Below, piece after piece: positions 1 to 7,320 of a DNA stretch of 8,733 bases. The DNA is taken from contig DAOTFU010000034.1 in NCBI GenBank assembly GCA_035446765.1, forward strand, positions 1-8,733, written 5' to 3'. Made by a program: the position numbers and the translations under genes. This DNA is from JALOAF01 sp035446765. GTDB lineage: Bacteria; Patescibacteriota; Gracilibacteria; Absconditabacterales; Absconditicoccaceae. Below the pieces are notes generated by a model, which saw only the letters and a program-made list of their open reading frames with translations, did not search any database and was not told where the DNA came from. Within the stretch, counting starts at the first letter, position 1, and every line of letters starts with the position of its first letter.

Positions 1-3000
1 TACAGTCACTAGCTCATGTCACATAGTTTGCAAAGGCATTTGTAGTATATATACCAGTCACATTTGCTTGCCAATCGTTTGAAGATCATTCTCGTATACC
101 ACCAGTAGATATATTATTATTCCAAGTGATAGTAGGTGGAGTAGGATCTGGCAATGTTTTTAACTCAAAACTTCCTGTACTATAGCCATAATCATCTGTA
201 CCTATATATATTGTACCACTTACAGTCTCATAGTATCCAGTAGATGTAGTGATCATCAATTTTACGTCTTCTATATCTTGCCAGTCAATATCTGTATCTC
301 ATGTACCCATATTTAGTAGTCATCATCACATATTGATAGCCACATATCCAGTTGCATTGCTTGGGTACAATTCTGTCAGTATTATATCATAGTTGTGATT
401 TATCATACCAGTACTATATGATACTTGTATGTCATATACTGTACCAGTATTTAAGTCTGTACTACCACTAGCATATGTGATAGAGATAGTACCAGGATCT
501 GTCCATATGATAGGATTTATTTCTCAGATATATTTTCCACTATCATACTGAGTACCCAAAAGTTCTATTGTTGTACCAGTATATCATACTGGAGCTTTTT
601 GTTTGCTTATATTTTGTCCAAAAAGATAATCTGACATTCTATTGTCTCGCGATCCAATTAACCACACATTTAGATTATTTCAAGTCAAGTTACATCCAGT
701 TTCATCATTTGATCGCATTTCACTAGATCCAATATATCGTCTTGGGTTTGTATTTCGTGTACAACCCAAACTTTCAGCTCAAGTATCTACATCTATGGCT
801 TGTCGAAACAATGGCGATCCAAAGCTAGTTTTGTTTAGGTAACTATCATATCCATTTGTCCCAACTAGGTCTATATTGTTGTCAAACAATTTTAGTGTAC
901 TACTATATGTATTGTTGACACAAGAAGTATCGTCTATATGTATTCCAGTGTTGTTGTTGTATATGTACATATCATTTAGTACATTTCAGCTAGATCGTTT
1001 TAGTTTTAGACCATATCCAGCATTGTTGTAAGAATGTACATTGTTTATTATATTTTGTTCTGTATTAAAATCTGTAAATATACCACCAAGTCAGTTGTTG
1101 AAAAATTGACTATTGTTTATTGTATTGTATTTACTCAAGTTACCAAAATATATACCATATCAGGTATTGTTGTATGAAAGTGAATTGTTTATTATATTGT
1201 ATTTACCTGCATGCAGTATATTGATACCATGTTGTCCATTGTTGTATAGTTGGGCATTTCTTATAGTGTTGTATTGAGACAAAGATCACAACTTGATACC
1301 ATCTTCATTTGCATAAAATATCTCTGTACTACTTATAGTATTGTTGTTGGCAGAATCGCTACCAGTTTTGGATAAATATATACCATAATCATGATATCTA
1401 GCGTTTATAGACAACTGATCCAGTATTATATTTTCTTGACCTTCTAGATTTATTATACCACCACTAGTATTTCCATATAACTGTCAATATAGGTATGTTC
1501 ATGTAGTATTTTCTCCAACCACTGCTATACAATTATCACTTATATTTATGTTATCACCACCATAGATTTGTTCATCAATATCTTCTAATACATATATTGT
1601 ATGTCAGATTGGATCATTATCTATCAATTTATTTTCTATATTAGCTGAGTCTATATGCTCTACAGTGAATGCTCATAGACTACAGTTGTTCTCCTCCCAG
1701 TTTAATGTGAATTCACTTCCATCTCAGTAGTAATAATCTACTAGATTTTCTTCATCTTCAGATAGTTCCATATTTACAGCTGCGATATACTCATTAGTAT
1801 CGTAATCATATACCACATCTCAAAATAATTCTAAATTTCCACTACTATTGTATCTTACAGGTTGCATTTGTTTTAATATCTTTTTACCAAAGATGTATTT
1901 AGTTGGTTCACTAGAAGCCCAATAACCTGTTCCTCTCAATGTAGATCGGTCTACTCACTCTAATAATTTTTGTCACAAAGAGTTAACAGGATTAGTTATT
2001 CGATATTTTGACATTTGTTCTGATCAAGTTTCTATTATTCAGCCACTAAAGATAGAATGTGTAGATCATAAAACAAACCCACTTAAACTTTCTAAAGAGT
2101 TATCAAAAAAACGTATTTTTCAATATCCAGTTGTAACTGTATAAATTTCTAATCAGGTGTTATTATTGAAAAAATCACTATTATTTATCAATCATATGAA
2201 TCATCATTCTATGTTGTTATATATCTGAGAATTATTTAATACAGAAGTCCAATTAGTATCATAAATTCAAGCATGATTATTATATATTTGGGAGTTATTT
2301 ATGGTTTGTGTTTGTGCCAAAAATATTCATATTACATTATTAAAAATATGGCAATTATTTATGGTATTGTAATATGAGTTTGATTCTATTTGAATACCAT
2401 ATAACCCCGTATTATTGTATATCTGACTATCATACACATAGTTACTATTTGATCATATCATATATATCCCTGCGTCCTCATTATCATGCACTCTAGCGTT
2501 GTGGATAGTGTTGTAGTTTGAATTGTCTAGATGGATTCAGATAGCATTTGTATAAGTATTGCCCAATACTTCCACATTATTTATAGTATTGTTGTTGGAA
2601 TCAGTGAGTTTGATTCATTGATTTTCAAATCCATTTCCATCCACCTTGATGTTGTCGATGATGACGTTGGATACTCAAGGCATATTTATGGCTATAAAAT
2701 TATCATGTTTGACAAAAATTACATCTCATTCTCAGACTATGGCTGAACAGTTTTCTAGGTTTATGTCATAATTATCATTTAAAAGTGGATAACTTCAGCT
2801 TTCCACTAAATATATTTTATTTGGCTGCATAGTATGTAATTGTGTGTAGTTTGTTGAGTCAATTTCTATTATATCGTCTTCCTCTATATTACAGTCTATC
2901 CCAGTTCGATATCTGGTGTATGGACTGGTCTCAGGATTTTCTCCATCTCCATACATAGCTGTGATTATGTTTATATCTTCAGGATCAGATTCCCAAAAAT

Positions 3001-3388
3001 CTTGGTTTATAAAATCCATAGCATACCAAGTAGCTTCGGCATTTTTTGTATTAATTCCAAAATTTGCTAGCAAAGCTAGAGCTAGTATACCCAGTGTAGT
3101 CATTGTAGCTTTACGCCAAATTCCTCCCTTTTTAAGGGAAGCTGTTCGCGAAGCTAGATGGGTTTTAAATATTGAAGAAAAACCCCTTCCCACTTCGTGG
3201 GTCCTTCCCCTTAAAAAGGGGACAATATTTGTTCTTCCCTTTCTAAGGGAAGCTGTTCGCGAAGCTAGATGGGTTTTAAACATTGAAGAAAAACCCCTTC
3301 CCACTTCGTGGATCCCTGTCTGCCGACAGGCAGGCTTCCCCTTTAAAAGGGGACTACTATTAAAAATTGTTCTTTTCATTTTAGCCAT
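1..3388 (-). CDS. Large exported protein with two parallel beta-helix modules (C-terminus beyond window edge)
   Basis: Read with TGA as Gly, this frame is open from the ATG at 3388 to the window edge (1129 residues, about 39 TGA codons, no TAA or TAG). A hydrophobic core at residues 97-112 followed by 'NAEA' (116-119) looks like a signal peptide. Residues about 230-440 and 640-840 are Asn-rich repeats such as 'NNSQIYNN' and 'YNTINN', typical of right-handed parallel beta-helix proteins (NosD/pectate-lyase-like folds). Two modules are homologous: 'IYLVE' (192) to 'NCSAIVGEG' (213), then 'YIFG' (498), match 'IYVLE' (598) to 'NCIAVVGE' (619), then 'YLFG' (921). Residues 950-1129 are a separate, unrecognised region. 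Probably a surface or secreted adhesin, or a polysaccharide-active protein; no catalytic site is recognised. The start is uncertain: 3388 gives a Lys/Arg-rich N-terminus (MAKMKR) but puts two DNA repeats before the signal core. ATG 3103 would begin at the core without basic residues. Confidence 0.88.
3121..3224. repeat. Palindromic repeat copy A, in frame in the 5' end of the beta-helix gene
   Basis: This is nearly identical to the unit at 3232-3355 through the central stretch from 'AAGGGAAGCTG' to 'CCCTTCCCACTTCGTGG'. It begins with a CCCTTT/AAGGGA hairpin and ends with a CCCCTT/AAGGGG hairpin. On the minus strand it contributes 'THEVGRGFSS' and 'KTHLASRTASLKKGG' to the reading frame, without any stop. 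The CCCTT/AAGGG hairpin type also occurs in the intergenic repeats at 5609-5627 and in the 8057-8298 copy, so this is a dispersed element and not original coding sequence. Confidence 0.85.
3232..3355. repeat. Palindromic repeat copy B, in frame in the 5' end of the beta-helix gene
   Basis: This is the second copy of the preceding unit, in the same orientation and the same reading frame. It carries an extra segment CTGTCTGCCGACAGGCAG near its outer end, itself a short imperfect palindrome of the kind also seen at 3431-3449. Minus-strand translation gives 'HEVGRGFSSMFKTHLASRTA', differing from copy A in only a few residues. It lies directly after the presumed first codons (MAKMKRTIFN). Confidence 0.85.
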
Positions 3389-3398
3389 TTTGTAAGTA

Positions 3399-3404
3399 TT
3401 TATA
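3399..3404 (-). promoter_or_regulatory. Possible -10 element of the beta-helix gene
   Basis: The minus strand reads TATAAA ten bases before the ATG at 3388, in an AT-rich stretch with no convincing -35 box and no Shine-Dalgarno sequence. If real, the transcript would be almost leaderless. It mildly favours 3388 over 3103 as the start, but AT-rich sequence produces such boxes by chance. Confidence 0.25.
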
Positions 3405-3496
3405 CATAAACAAATAAATCCCTCTGCCCTGCCTACCGGACAGGTAGGCTACGGCTTCTCCTTAAATCCTCAGTCCCCGTAGTCCTAACGGGGCCA

Positions 3497-3514
3497 GCTC
3501 CTTTGCAAAGGAGC
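3497..3514. repeat. Perfect 18-bp palindrome, with a near copy at 3539-3556
   Basis: GCTCCTTTGCAAAGGAGC equals its own reverse complement. Twenty-four bases further on, CCTCCTTTGTAAAGGAGG has the same core with 8-bp arms around GT. The two look like related copies of one intergenic palindrome. The stretch is bounded by AAATCCTC (near 3464) and GAGGATTT (near 3593), inverted relative to each other, suggesting one larger composite palindromic element. Confidence 0.8.
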
Positions 3515-3728
3515 ACATATTAAGAAGAGTCAATTTGTCCTCCTTTGTAAAGGAGGGGAACCACTCGTGGTGCTTGTCCTCGTACAGCGGGAGAGGATTT
3601 ATATAAAAAGTCTTTTGACTTCTATACTATTTTATCTATTTTCTGGTATTCAGTCAAAAATGGCTTCAATTTATGCTTAAAGTACTTGCTTTTTTTTGTT
3701 TTTGTGAGATAGTAGTGGTTACTTTTAT

Positions 3729-3770
3729 CACCCCGGGGTCAAATAGTTGTTGTCTATGGACCCCGGGGTG
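3729..3770. repeat. Strong GC hairpin with self-palindromic arms
   Basis: CACCCCGGGGTC (3729-3740) and GACCCCGGGGTG (3759-3770) form a perfect 12-bp stem with an 18-base loop, and each arm contains the 10-bp palindrome ACCCCGGGGT. The stem is followed by TGTTTTA, too short a T-tract for a confident terminator. The loop contains TTGTCTATGG, a string that recurs beside the C/G-run repeats at 3825, 5514 and 8110. The hairpin at 8409-8439 has the same architecture. Confidence 0.85.
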
Positions 3771-3817
3771 TGTTTTAAAAGCGGGCAAATACCATCCCCC
3801 TTGGGAGGGGAATTAAA

Positions 3818-3869
3818 GGGGGTTTGTCTATGGTCCCCCTAATAGGGGGGAACGAAGGGGGGTTAAAAA
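3818..3869. repeat. Partial copy of the 245-base repeat
   Basis: The segment GGTTTGTCTATGGTCCCCC, followed by a G-run, 'CGAAGGGGGG' and 'TTAAAAA', matches the inner part of the long repeats at 5460-5704 and 8057-8298. It is preceded at 3794-3817 by CCCCCTTGGGAGGGG, the same block as at 6299-6315. This shows that the long repeats are mosaics of smaller dispersed units. Confidence 0.75.
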
Positions 3870-3890
3870 TATTTTCCTATTCTCTGTCCA

Positions 3891-3930
3891 CAAATCCCTC
3901 CCACCTCTGCAAACAAATCCCTCCCACCTC
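3891..3930. repeat. Two tandem copies of a 17-base unit
   Basis: CAAATCCCTCCCACCTC occurs at 3891-3907 and 3914-3930, separated by TGCAAA. It is inverted relative to the GGATTTG units beginning at 4020, so the sequence between (about 3931-4019) is bracketed by inverted repeats. Confidence 0.8.
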
Positions 3931-4019
3931 CCTTTATCCCACGCTGTTCAGCGGGGCGCAGCAAGGGGGAACATTATCTAGGGATTCCTCTTCTTCAATG
4001 GAAAGGAGGGGATAGGGGT

Positions 4020-4113
4020 GGATTTGAAACACAGCCAAAGAAACAGAGAGGGATTTGAAACACAGCCAAGGAAAAAGAGAAGGGATTTGAAACACAGCCA
4101 AAGAAACAGAGAG
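4020..4113. repeat. Three tandem copies of a ~31-base unit
   Basis: Units at 4020-4050, 4051-4082 and 4083-4113 each start GGATTTGAAACACAGCCAA and end in an A/G-rich tail. A truncated fourth start (GGATTTA) follows at 4114. The middle unit differs at a few bases and is one base longer. The copies are contiguous with no spacers, so this is not a CRISPR array. Confidence 0.9.
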
Positions 4114-4118
4114 GGATT

Positions 4119-4203
4119 TAAGTAGTCATAGGCTACACTTTTATGCCGCAATATTGCGGGGCTTCATTCCACCTTGTTTCACTCTGAATGACTTCGTCGA
4201 TTA
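4119..4203. repeat. Dispersed palindromic element containing a perfect 14-bp palindrome
   Basis: It starts TAAGTAGTCATAG and ends GACTTCGTCGATTA. Inside is CCGCAATATTGCGG (4146-4159), a perfect palindrome. A related element at 6326-6394 shares both ends (TAAGTAGCATAG and GACTTCGTCGA) but has a different inner hairpin, so they look like members of one family with variable centres. Confidence 0.65.
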
Positions 4204-4229
4204 GGGGAATTGAGGGGGTTTAAAATAAT

Positions 4230-4257
4230 TTGCATTTATATAAAAAATGTTTAAACT
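4230..4257 (+). promoter_or_regulatory. Promoter of the plus-strand abiE operon
   Basis: TTGCAT (4230-4235) and TAAACT (4252-4257) are separated by 16 bases, a plausible sigma-70 type -35/-10 pair just upstream of abiEi. The -10 box overlaps the left arm of the inverted repeat at 4254-4295, as expected for an autorepressed operon. Transcription would start near 4264, close to the GGAGGT at 4267. Confidence 0.5.
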
Positions 4258-4295
4258 ATAGGTACTGGAGGTAAGATTTTATTTGACCTATAGTT
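4254..4295. promoter_or_regulatory. 10-bp inverted-repeat operator upstream of abiEi
   Basis: AACTATAGGT (4254-4263) and ACCTATAGTT (4286-4295) are perfect reverse complements whose centres lie 32 bases apart, about three helical turns. Characterised AbiEi antitoxins repress their own operon by binding inverted repeats in the promoter, so this is a likely AbiEi site. As RNA the arms could also pair and hide the ribosome binding site between them. Confidence 0.65.
4267..4272 (+). promoter_or_regulatory. Shine-Dalgarno GGAGGT, questions the abiEi start
   Basis: This is the clearest ribosome binding site in the window, but it lies 28 bases before the ATG at 4301. An in-frame TTG at 4283 sits ten bases downstream and would add six residues. 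The TTG may therefore be the true start; the ATG is kept because it is the first ATG in frame. Confidence 0.5.
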
Positions 4296-4300
4296 CCTAT

Positions 4301-4798
4301 ATGAGTATTCAAAAATTGTATAATACACAGCAGACTGTCTTTGATATGAAGGATTTTCAAAGATTATTTTGAGAACAAAATTACAACAATTTAAAGTCAA
4401 AGATATCATATTATGTCAAAAGATGATACATAGACAGGATTCGTAGAGGTTTTTTTGTAAAAAAAGATTTCGATGTATTGGAGTTGGCATGCAAAATATA
4501 TACACCTAGTTATATTAGTTTTGAGACAGTATTGCAGCAACAAAATATAATATTTCAGTATGATGAGACAATATATCTAGCTTCATATCTATCTAGAGAT
4601 ATTCAAATCAAACATAAGGAGAAAACAATCAATATTTGTTATAGAAAGATAAAATGAGATATACTTTTGGATCAAGAAGGTCTCATCAAAAAAAAATACT
4701 ATACTATAGCTAGCAAAGATAGGGCGATAAAGGATATGCTTTATCTCAAGCCAGATTTTTATTTTGATAATTTACCAGATGGATACAAAAACACATAG
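4301..4798 (+). CDS. abiEi: AbiEi-like antitoxin (type IV toxin-antitoxin), short C-terminus
   Basis: The 165-residue protein has three TGA-encoded glycines. Residues about 10-55 form the winged-helix DNA-binding region ending 'YVKRGYIDRIRRGFFV', with the turn glycine coded by TGA. 'PSYISFETVLQ' then follows, the hallmark of AbiEi proteins, and 'ASKDRAIKDMLYL' near the end. In known AbiE systems this protein neutralises the AbiEii nucleotidyltransferase without a stable complex and represses its own operon; the inverted repeat upstream fits. It overlaps abiEii by 20 bases. Compared with the minus-strand paralogue (196 aa) it stops soon after 'FYFDNLPDG', lacking about 30 C-terminal residues, either natural variation or an internal deletion that kept the overlap. 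TTG 4283 is an alternative start. Confidence 0.88.
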
Positions 4799-5450
4799 AT
4801 TGGTGATGACAAAAGTTTTGATATCATTATACAAAAATAAAGATTTATCAGACAAATTATGATTTAAATGAGGCACTTGTGCTATGTTTTTTTACGATTT
4901 ACCAAGATTTTCAGTGGATTTAGATTTTGATTGGCTTAGATGAGATCACAAAAGATATTTAAATATTTTGGAGGAAGAGTTGTCAAAATTTGGTAAAATT
5001 ACAGACAAAAAGGACAAATTTTATACAATATATTATGAGTTAAACTACAAGCCCTGAAAAAGAAATCTAAAAATAGAAATTTCCAAGAGATGAGCTAGTG
5101 GAGATTTTGTTACTCAAAACTTTATGTGAGAAAATATTTTAATTATGTCTCAATCAGATTTATTTACCAACAAGATGATAGCGTTACTAAACAGAAAAAA
5201 TATTACCAATAGAGACATATTTGATATACGATATTTTCTTCAATTGTGAGTGGATCTAAATCCAAAATTAATAGAAACTAAAACAAATCAAATTTTTTCA
5301 GATTATATTGGTCAAGTCAAACAATTTATATCCAATTATGATTTTCAGAAGGTTCTTTATGGTTTAGGAGAATTGATCGATTCAAATCAAAAGCAATTTG
5401 CAAAAACCAAAATGAAAGCTCAAATATTGTGATATCTAGATTTTCTTTAA
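4779..5450 (+). CDS. abiEii: AbiEii-like nucleotidyltransferase toxin
   Basis: The 223-residue protein contains eight TGA glycines. The DNA polymerase beta-type nucleotidyltransferase motifs are visible: 'FKGGT' (29-33, first Gly from TGA), then 'RFSVDLDFD' with the metal-binding pair D47/D49, and the later motif K132 to 'NRDIFDI' (R145, D146, D149). Members of this family (AbiEii, MenT) transfer nucleotides; mycobacterial MenT3 modifies the tRNA acceptor end, stopping translation. The target here is unknown. It starts inside abiEi with a 20-base overlap, so the pair is translationally coupled. It is somewhat shorter than typical AbiEii but keeps all motifs, so it should be active. The long repeat begins nine bases after its TAA stop. 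Confidence 0.92.
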
Positions 5451-5775
5451 AACAAAATCATCCCCCTATGCTTGCCCCGCAGATTTCTGCGGGGGAGGGG
5501 GACGAAGGGGATTTGTCTATGGTCCCCCCTAATAGGGGGGAATCGAAGGGGGGTTAAAAAACACAAAACCCATCTATTCAGCACTAAGATTTAGTGCTGA
5601 AAGAGCAACTTCCCTTAAAAAGGGAAGAATAAATCTACCTACACCTCCCCCAATACCGCTATTTAGCGGAACGCGGTAGGGGAGGAATAAAAGGAGGGGT
5701 CAAACAAAATTAATATTGAAATTTTCATGAATATGATTAAAATAAAAATATATATTTTATAGTCTTATTGTAAAA
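5451..5775. other. Gap between abiEii and hicB
   Basis: It is filled by repeat R1 and then about 70 AT-rich bases (5705-5775) that must carry the hicB promoter. A TATATT at 5751-5756 is a possible -10 box without a good -35, and TCAT-GAAT-ATGA near 5725-5736 is a short inverted repeat that could be an operator. Neither is firm. No gene is seen. Confidence 0.5.
5460..5704. repeat. Long dispersed repeat, copy R1 (245 bases)
   Basis: It aligns along its full length with 8057-8298 in the same orientation, with scattered substitutions and small indels. It contains stacked hairpins: CCCCGCAG/CTGCGGGG (5475-5494), TTCAGCACTAA-GAT-TTAGTGCTGAA (5577-5601, 11-bp stem) and CTTCCCTT-AAA-AAGGGAAG (5609-5627), plus CCGCT/AGCGG near 5656. 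It encodes no protein. Being directly downstream of abiEii, its first GC hairpin may end that transcript, but no T-tract follows the stem. Confidence 0.92.
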
Positions 5776-5988
5776 ATGGATATAACCATAAGAGAAGATG
5801 GGAACTGATATATAGCTGAGATAAAATCAAAGCCAAGTATTTATGCTTTTTGATATTCAAAAGAAGAAGCATTTAGTGAGTTAAAAAATGTTGTAGATAT
5901 GATGTTTGACTATTACTCTGAGGAAATATCATTTCAAAAGAAAGTAAAAAAATTTTTGACCAACAAAACTTTTGAATATGCCATATAA
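5776..5988 (+). CDS. hicB: HicB-like antitoxin
   Basis: The 70-residue protein has the HicB partial RNase H-like fold pattern: 'TIREDGNGYIAEI' (4-16), 'YAFGYSKEEAFSELKNVVD' (23-41) with the conserved 'G-x-[ST]-x-E-E-A' segment, then a helical tail. Both G11 and G26 are TGA codons. In the family HicB binds and masks HicA and often represses the operon. This one is short and has no obvious extra C-terminal DNA-binding domain, so whether it binds DNA is open. It precedes hicA and overlaps it by 11 bases, the antitoxin-first order. No Shine-Dalgarno sequence is visible. Confidence 0.85.
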
Positions 5989-6187
5989 ATTTCGTGATAT
6001 ACAAAAAAGACTCCAAAAGTTATGATTTGATATTGTTAGGCAAAAATGATCTCATGTGATATTTTCCAATTGAAAGACAATATTTCCAGTACCAAATCAT
6101 GGGTGAAAAGACATTTCTCCATGAGTAGAAAAGAAAATATTAGATTTTGTTAATTTAAACAAGAAGCAATTTAACAATATCAAGTAA
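5978..6187 (+). CDS. hicA: HicA-like mRNA interferase toxin
   Basis: The 69-residue protein matches HicA along its length: 'RDIQKRLQKLGFDIVRQKGS' (6-25), the catalytic H26 in 'GSHVIF', 'TIFPVPNHGGKDISPG' (34-49), and a C-terminal 'EKKILDF' helix. HicA has a double-stranded RNA-binding-like fold and cleaves mRNA; HicB blocks it. Five glycines (16, 24, 32, 43, 49) are TGA codons, including those of the 'LGF' and 'KGSH' motifs, which makes this gene the cleanest proof of the code. It overlaps the end of hicB by 11 bases, so the two are coupled. All key residues are present; it should be functional. Confidence 0.95.
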
Positions 6188-6205
6188 ATATTGTATATCC
6201 GACAA

Positions 6206-6234
6206 ATTAGTTCGGCAATTCTACCGAATAAATT
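6206..6234. repeat. Single diverged copy of the 22-base GGCAGAATTGCC unit
   Basis: TTCGGCAATTCTACCGAATAAA is, with about three mismatches, the reverse complement of the 22-base unit repeated in tandem at 7167-7210 inside the second abiE operon. It can form the TTCGG/CCGAA hairpin just downstream of hicA. Confidence 0.65.
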
Positions 6235-6247
6235 TCTATATTTTAAT

Positions 6248-6270
6248 CTGCATTTGTATGCAGTTTTTTT
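6248..6270 (+). terminator. Rho-independent terminator of hicBA
   Basis: CTGCAT-TTGT-ATGCAG forms a perfect 6-bp stem with a 4-base loop, followed at once by seven T. It lies 60 bases after the hicA stop on the same strand and is the clearest terminator in the window. Confidence 0.85.
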
Positions 6271-6397
6271 GTTTTTGGAAAAAATGAGGAGGAACATTCC
6301 CCCTTGGGAGGGGGACAAAGGGGGTTAAGTAGCATAGTCTAGACTCTTTTCCTGCATTTCTGCGGGATCAGAGTGACTTCGTCGAGTAGAGATCTGT

Positions 6398-7090
6398 TTA
6401 TTGTTTTTTAGAATTATTGAAAATTTCAAAATCAACAAATCAAACTGTTTCTTTTATGAGTTTATTTTTTATAAAATATTTTTGTTTTTCTGTGACCAAT
6501 TCTCACATCTCAGCTAGTAAACTATTTTTACTATATTTTTGTGGTATTTCAGCTTTTATTTCCTCCAATAAATTTACATATCCTCATCCTGTCCTTTCCA
6601 ATATCAAATCTTCATTGATAGGAAAATGATTTTTGTAGAAAAAATGGATATCAAAAAGATCTCTATTTTTGTATCTCTGAGATAAGGCCACTAGCTTATT
6701 TGCAAATATGCAATCTTTGGTCATAGCCAACAAATTTGATCCAAAAAAATTTATGGTTTCATATTTATCATTTTTTTGCCTTTTTTTGCTCAATTCTATT
6801 TTGATATTTTGATTGTTAGCTCCATAATCCAGCAAAAAGAAATTTGTAAATTGTTTGTCGTATTCATCTTTTATATTTCCATATTTTTTCAAAATATCTT
6901 TCATCCATGTTGTTATATTTTTGTTATCTTTGATTATATCAAAATCTAAGTCTGTGGAAAATCTGTCTAGACCATATACAAAAAAACAAAGTGTTCATCA
7001 TTTGAAAGCTATATAGTTTTTTAGTGGACTATTGGATATATCTACGAGTATATCATACATATATCTTCTATGTTTGTTTTGATTCAACAT
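6398..7090 (-). CDS. abiEii: Second AbiEii-like nucleotidyltransferase toxin
   Basis: The 230-residue protein (TGA as Gly) has 'FKGGT' (29-33) with both glycines written TGA TGA, 'RFSTDLDFD' with D47/D49, and K132 followed by 'NRDLFDI' (R143, D144, D147). These are the same nucleotidyltransferase motifs at the same spacing as the plus-strand toxin, but the sequences have clearly diverged, so this is not a recent duplication. Its start MLNQNKHRR parallels MDTKTHRL of the other copy. It now lies 313 bases downstream of abiEi instead of overlapping it. No Shine-Dalgarno is visible; a TATAAT at 7109-7104 stands 13 bases before the ATG and might give it a promoter of its own. Expected to be an intact translation-blocking toxin. 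Confidence 0.92.
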
Positions 7091-7103
7091 TTTTGATAAG
7101 TTT
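7074..7103. repeat. Direct repeat, left copy (start of abiEii)
   Basis: Thirty bases identical to 7410-7439, beginning TTGTTTTGATTCAACATTTT. The ATG of the minus-strand abiEii lies inside it. Beyond the identical core, both flanks show weaker resemblance (for example minus-strand ACATAGAA against GCATAAAA), suggesting that a longer duplication has decayed. Confidence 0.95.
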
Positions 7104-7166
7104 ATTATATTAAATAATAGTTTATTAATAATGTATATTTCTAATATTATATTTGTCATCTCGAGG

Positions 7167-7210
7167 TTTATTGGGCAGAATTGCCGAATTTATTGGGCAG
7201 AATTGCCGAA
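7167..7210. repeat. Two exact tandem copies of a 22-base hairpin unit
   Basis: The unit starting TTTATTGGGCAGAATTGCCG occurs at 7167-7188 and again at 7189-7210 without a gap. Each contains the hairpin GGCA-GAAT-TGCC. A diverged inverted copy lies after hicA near 6211-6232. Confidence 0.95.
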
Positions 7211-7320
7211 ACTCTAACTTGCGGATTTGTCATCTCGAGTTGCTTGTGCCGCAGAATTGCGGTGTTCTAACTTGCGAGAGATCTAATGCCACAAAAACAG
7301 ATTTCTCGCAACACTTAACA

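Larger units (their letters stand above)
3389..4229. other. Gene-free, repeat-rich intergenic region
   Basis: No reading frame here resembles a protein under either code; the open stretches are translated repeats. The region holds hairpins at 3431-3449 (GCCTACC/GGTAGGC), 3497-3514, 3539-3556 and 3729-3770, a C/G-run block at 3794-3869, two sets of short tandem repeats, and a palindromic element at 4119-4203. The T-tract at about 3690-3697 follows only a weak AAGTACTT palindrome and is not a convincing terminator. Confidence 0.8.
6188..6397. other. Convergent gap between hicA and minus-strand abiEii
   Basis: It holds the hicBA terminator, a CCCCCTTGGGAGGGGG block (6299-6315), and an element at 6326-6394 that shares its ends with 4119-4203 and has an inner CCTGCA-TTTC-TGCGGG hairpin and the palindrome AGTCTAGACT. 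No gene is seen. No clear terminator for the minus-strand operon is visible. Confidence 0.7.

Noticed and set aside
642..970. Small frames on both strands in the beta-helix gene
   Set aside because: The plus-strand frame is antisense shadow; the minus-strand one is part of the large gene itself.
1..3103. Series of pseudogene fragments or short genes
   Set aside because: Fragments arise only if TGA is read as stop. With TGA as glycine the frame is continuous and the glycines fall at consistent places in the beta-helix repeats.
2916..3395. Plus-strand frame of 159 codons
   Set aside because: It is the antisense shadow of the beta-helix gene start and its repeats, and resembles no protein family.
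3824..4015. Plus-strand frame of 63 codons
   Set aside because: It consists of C/G-run and tandem repeats, with no protein-like composition or start signal.
4020..4113. CRISPR array
   Set aside because: Only three units, directly adjacent with no spacers, and no cas genes in the window.
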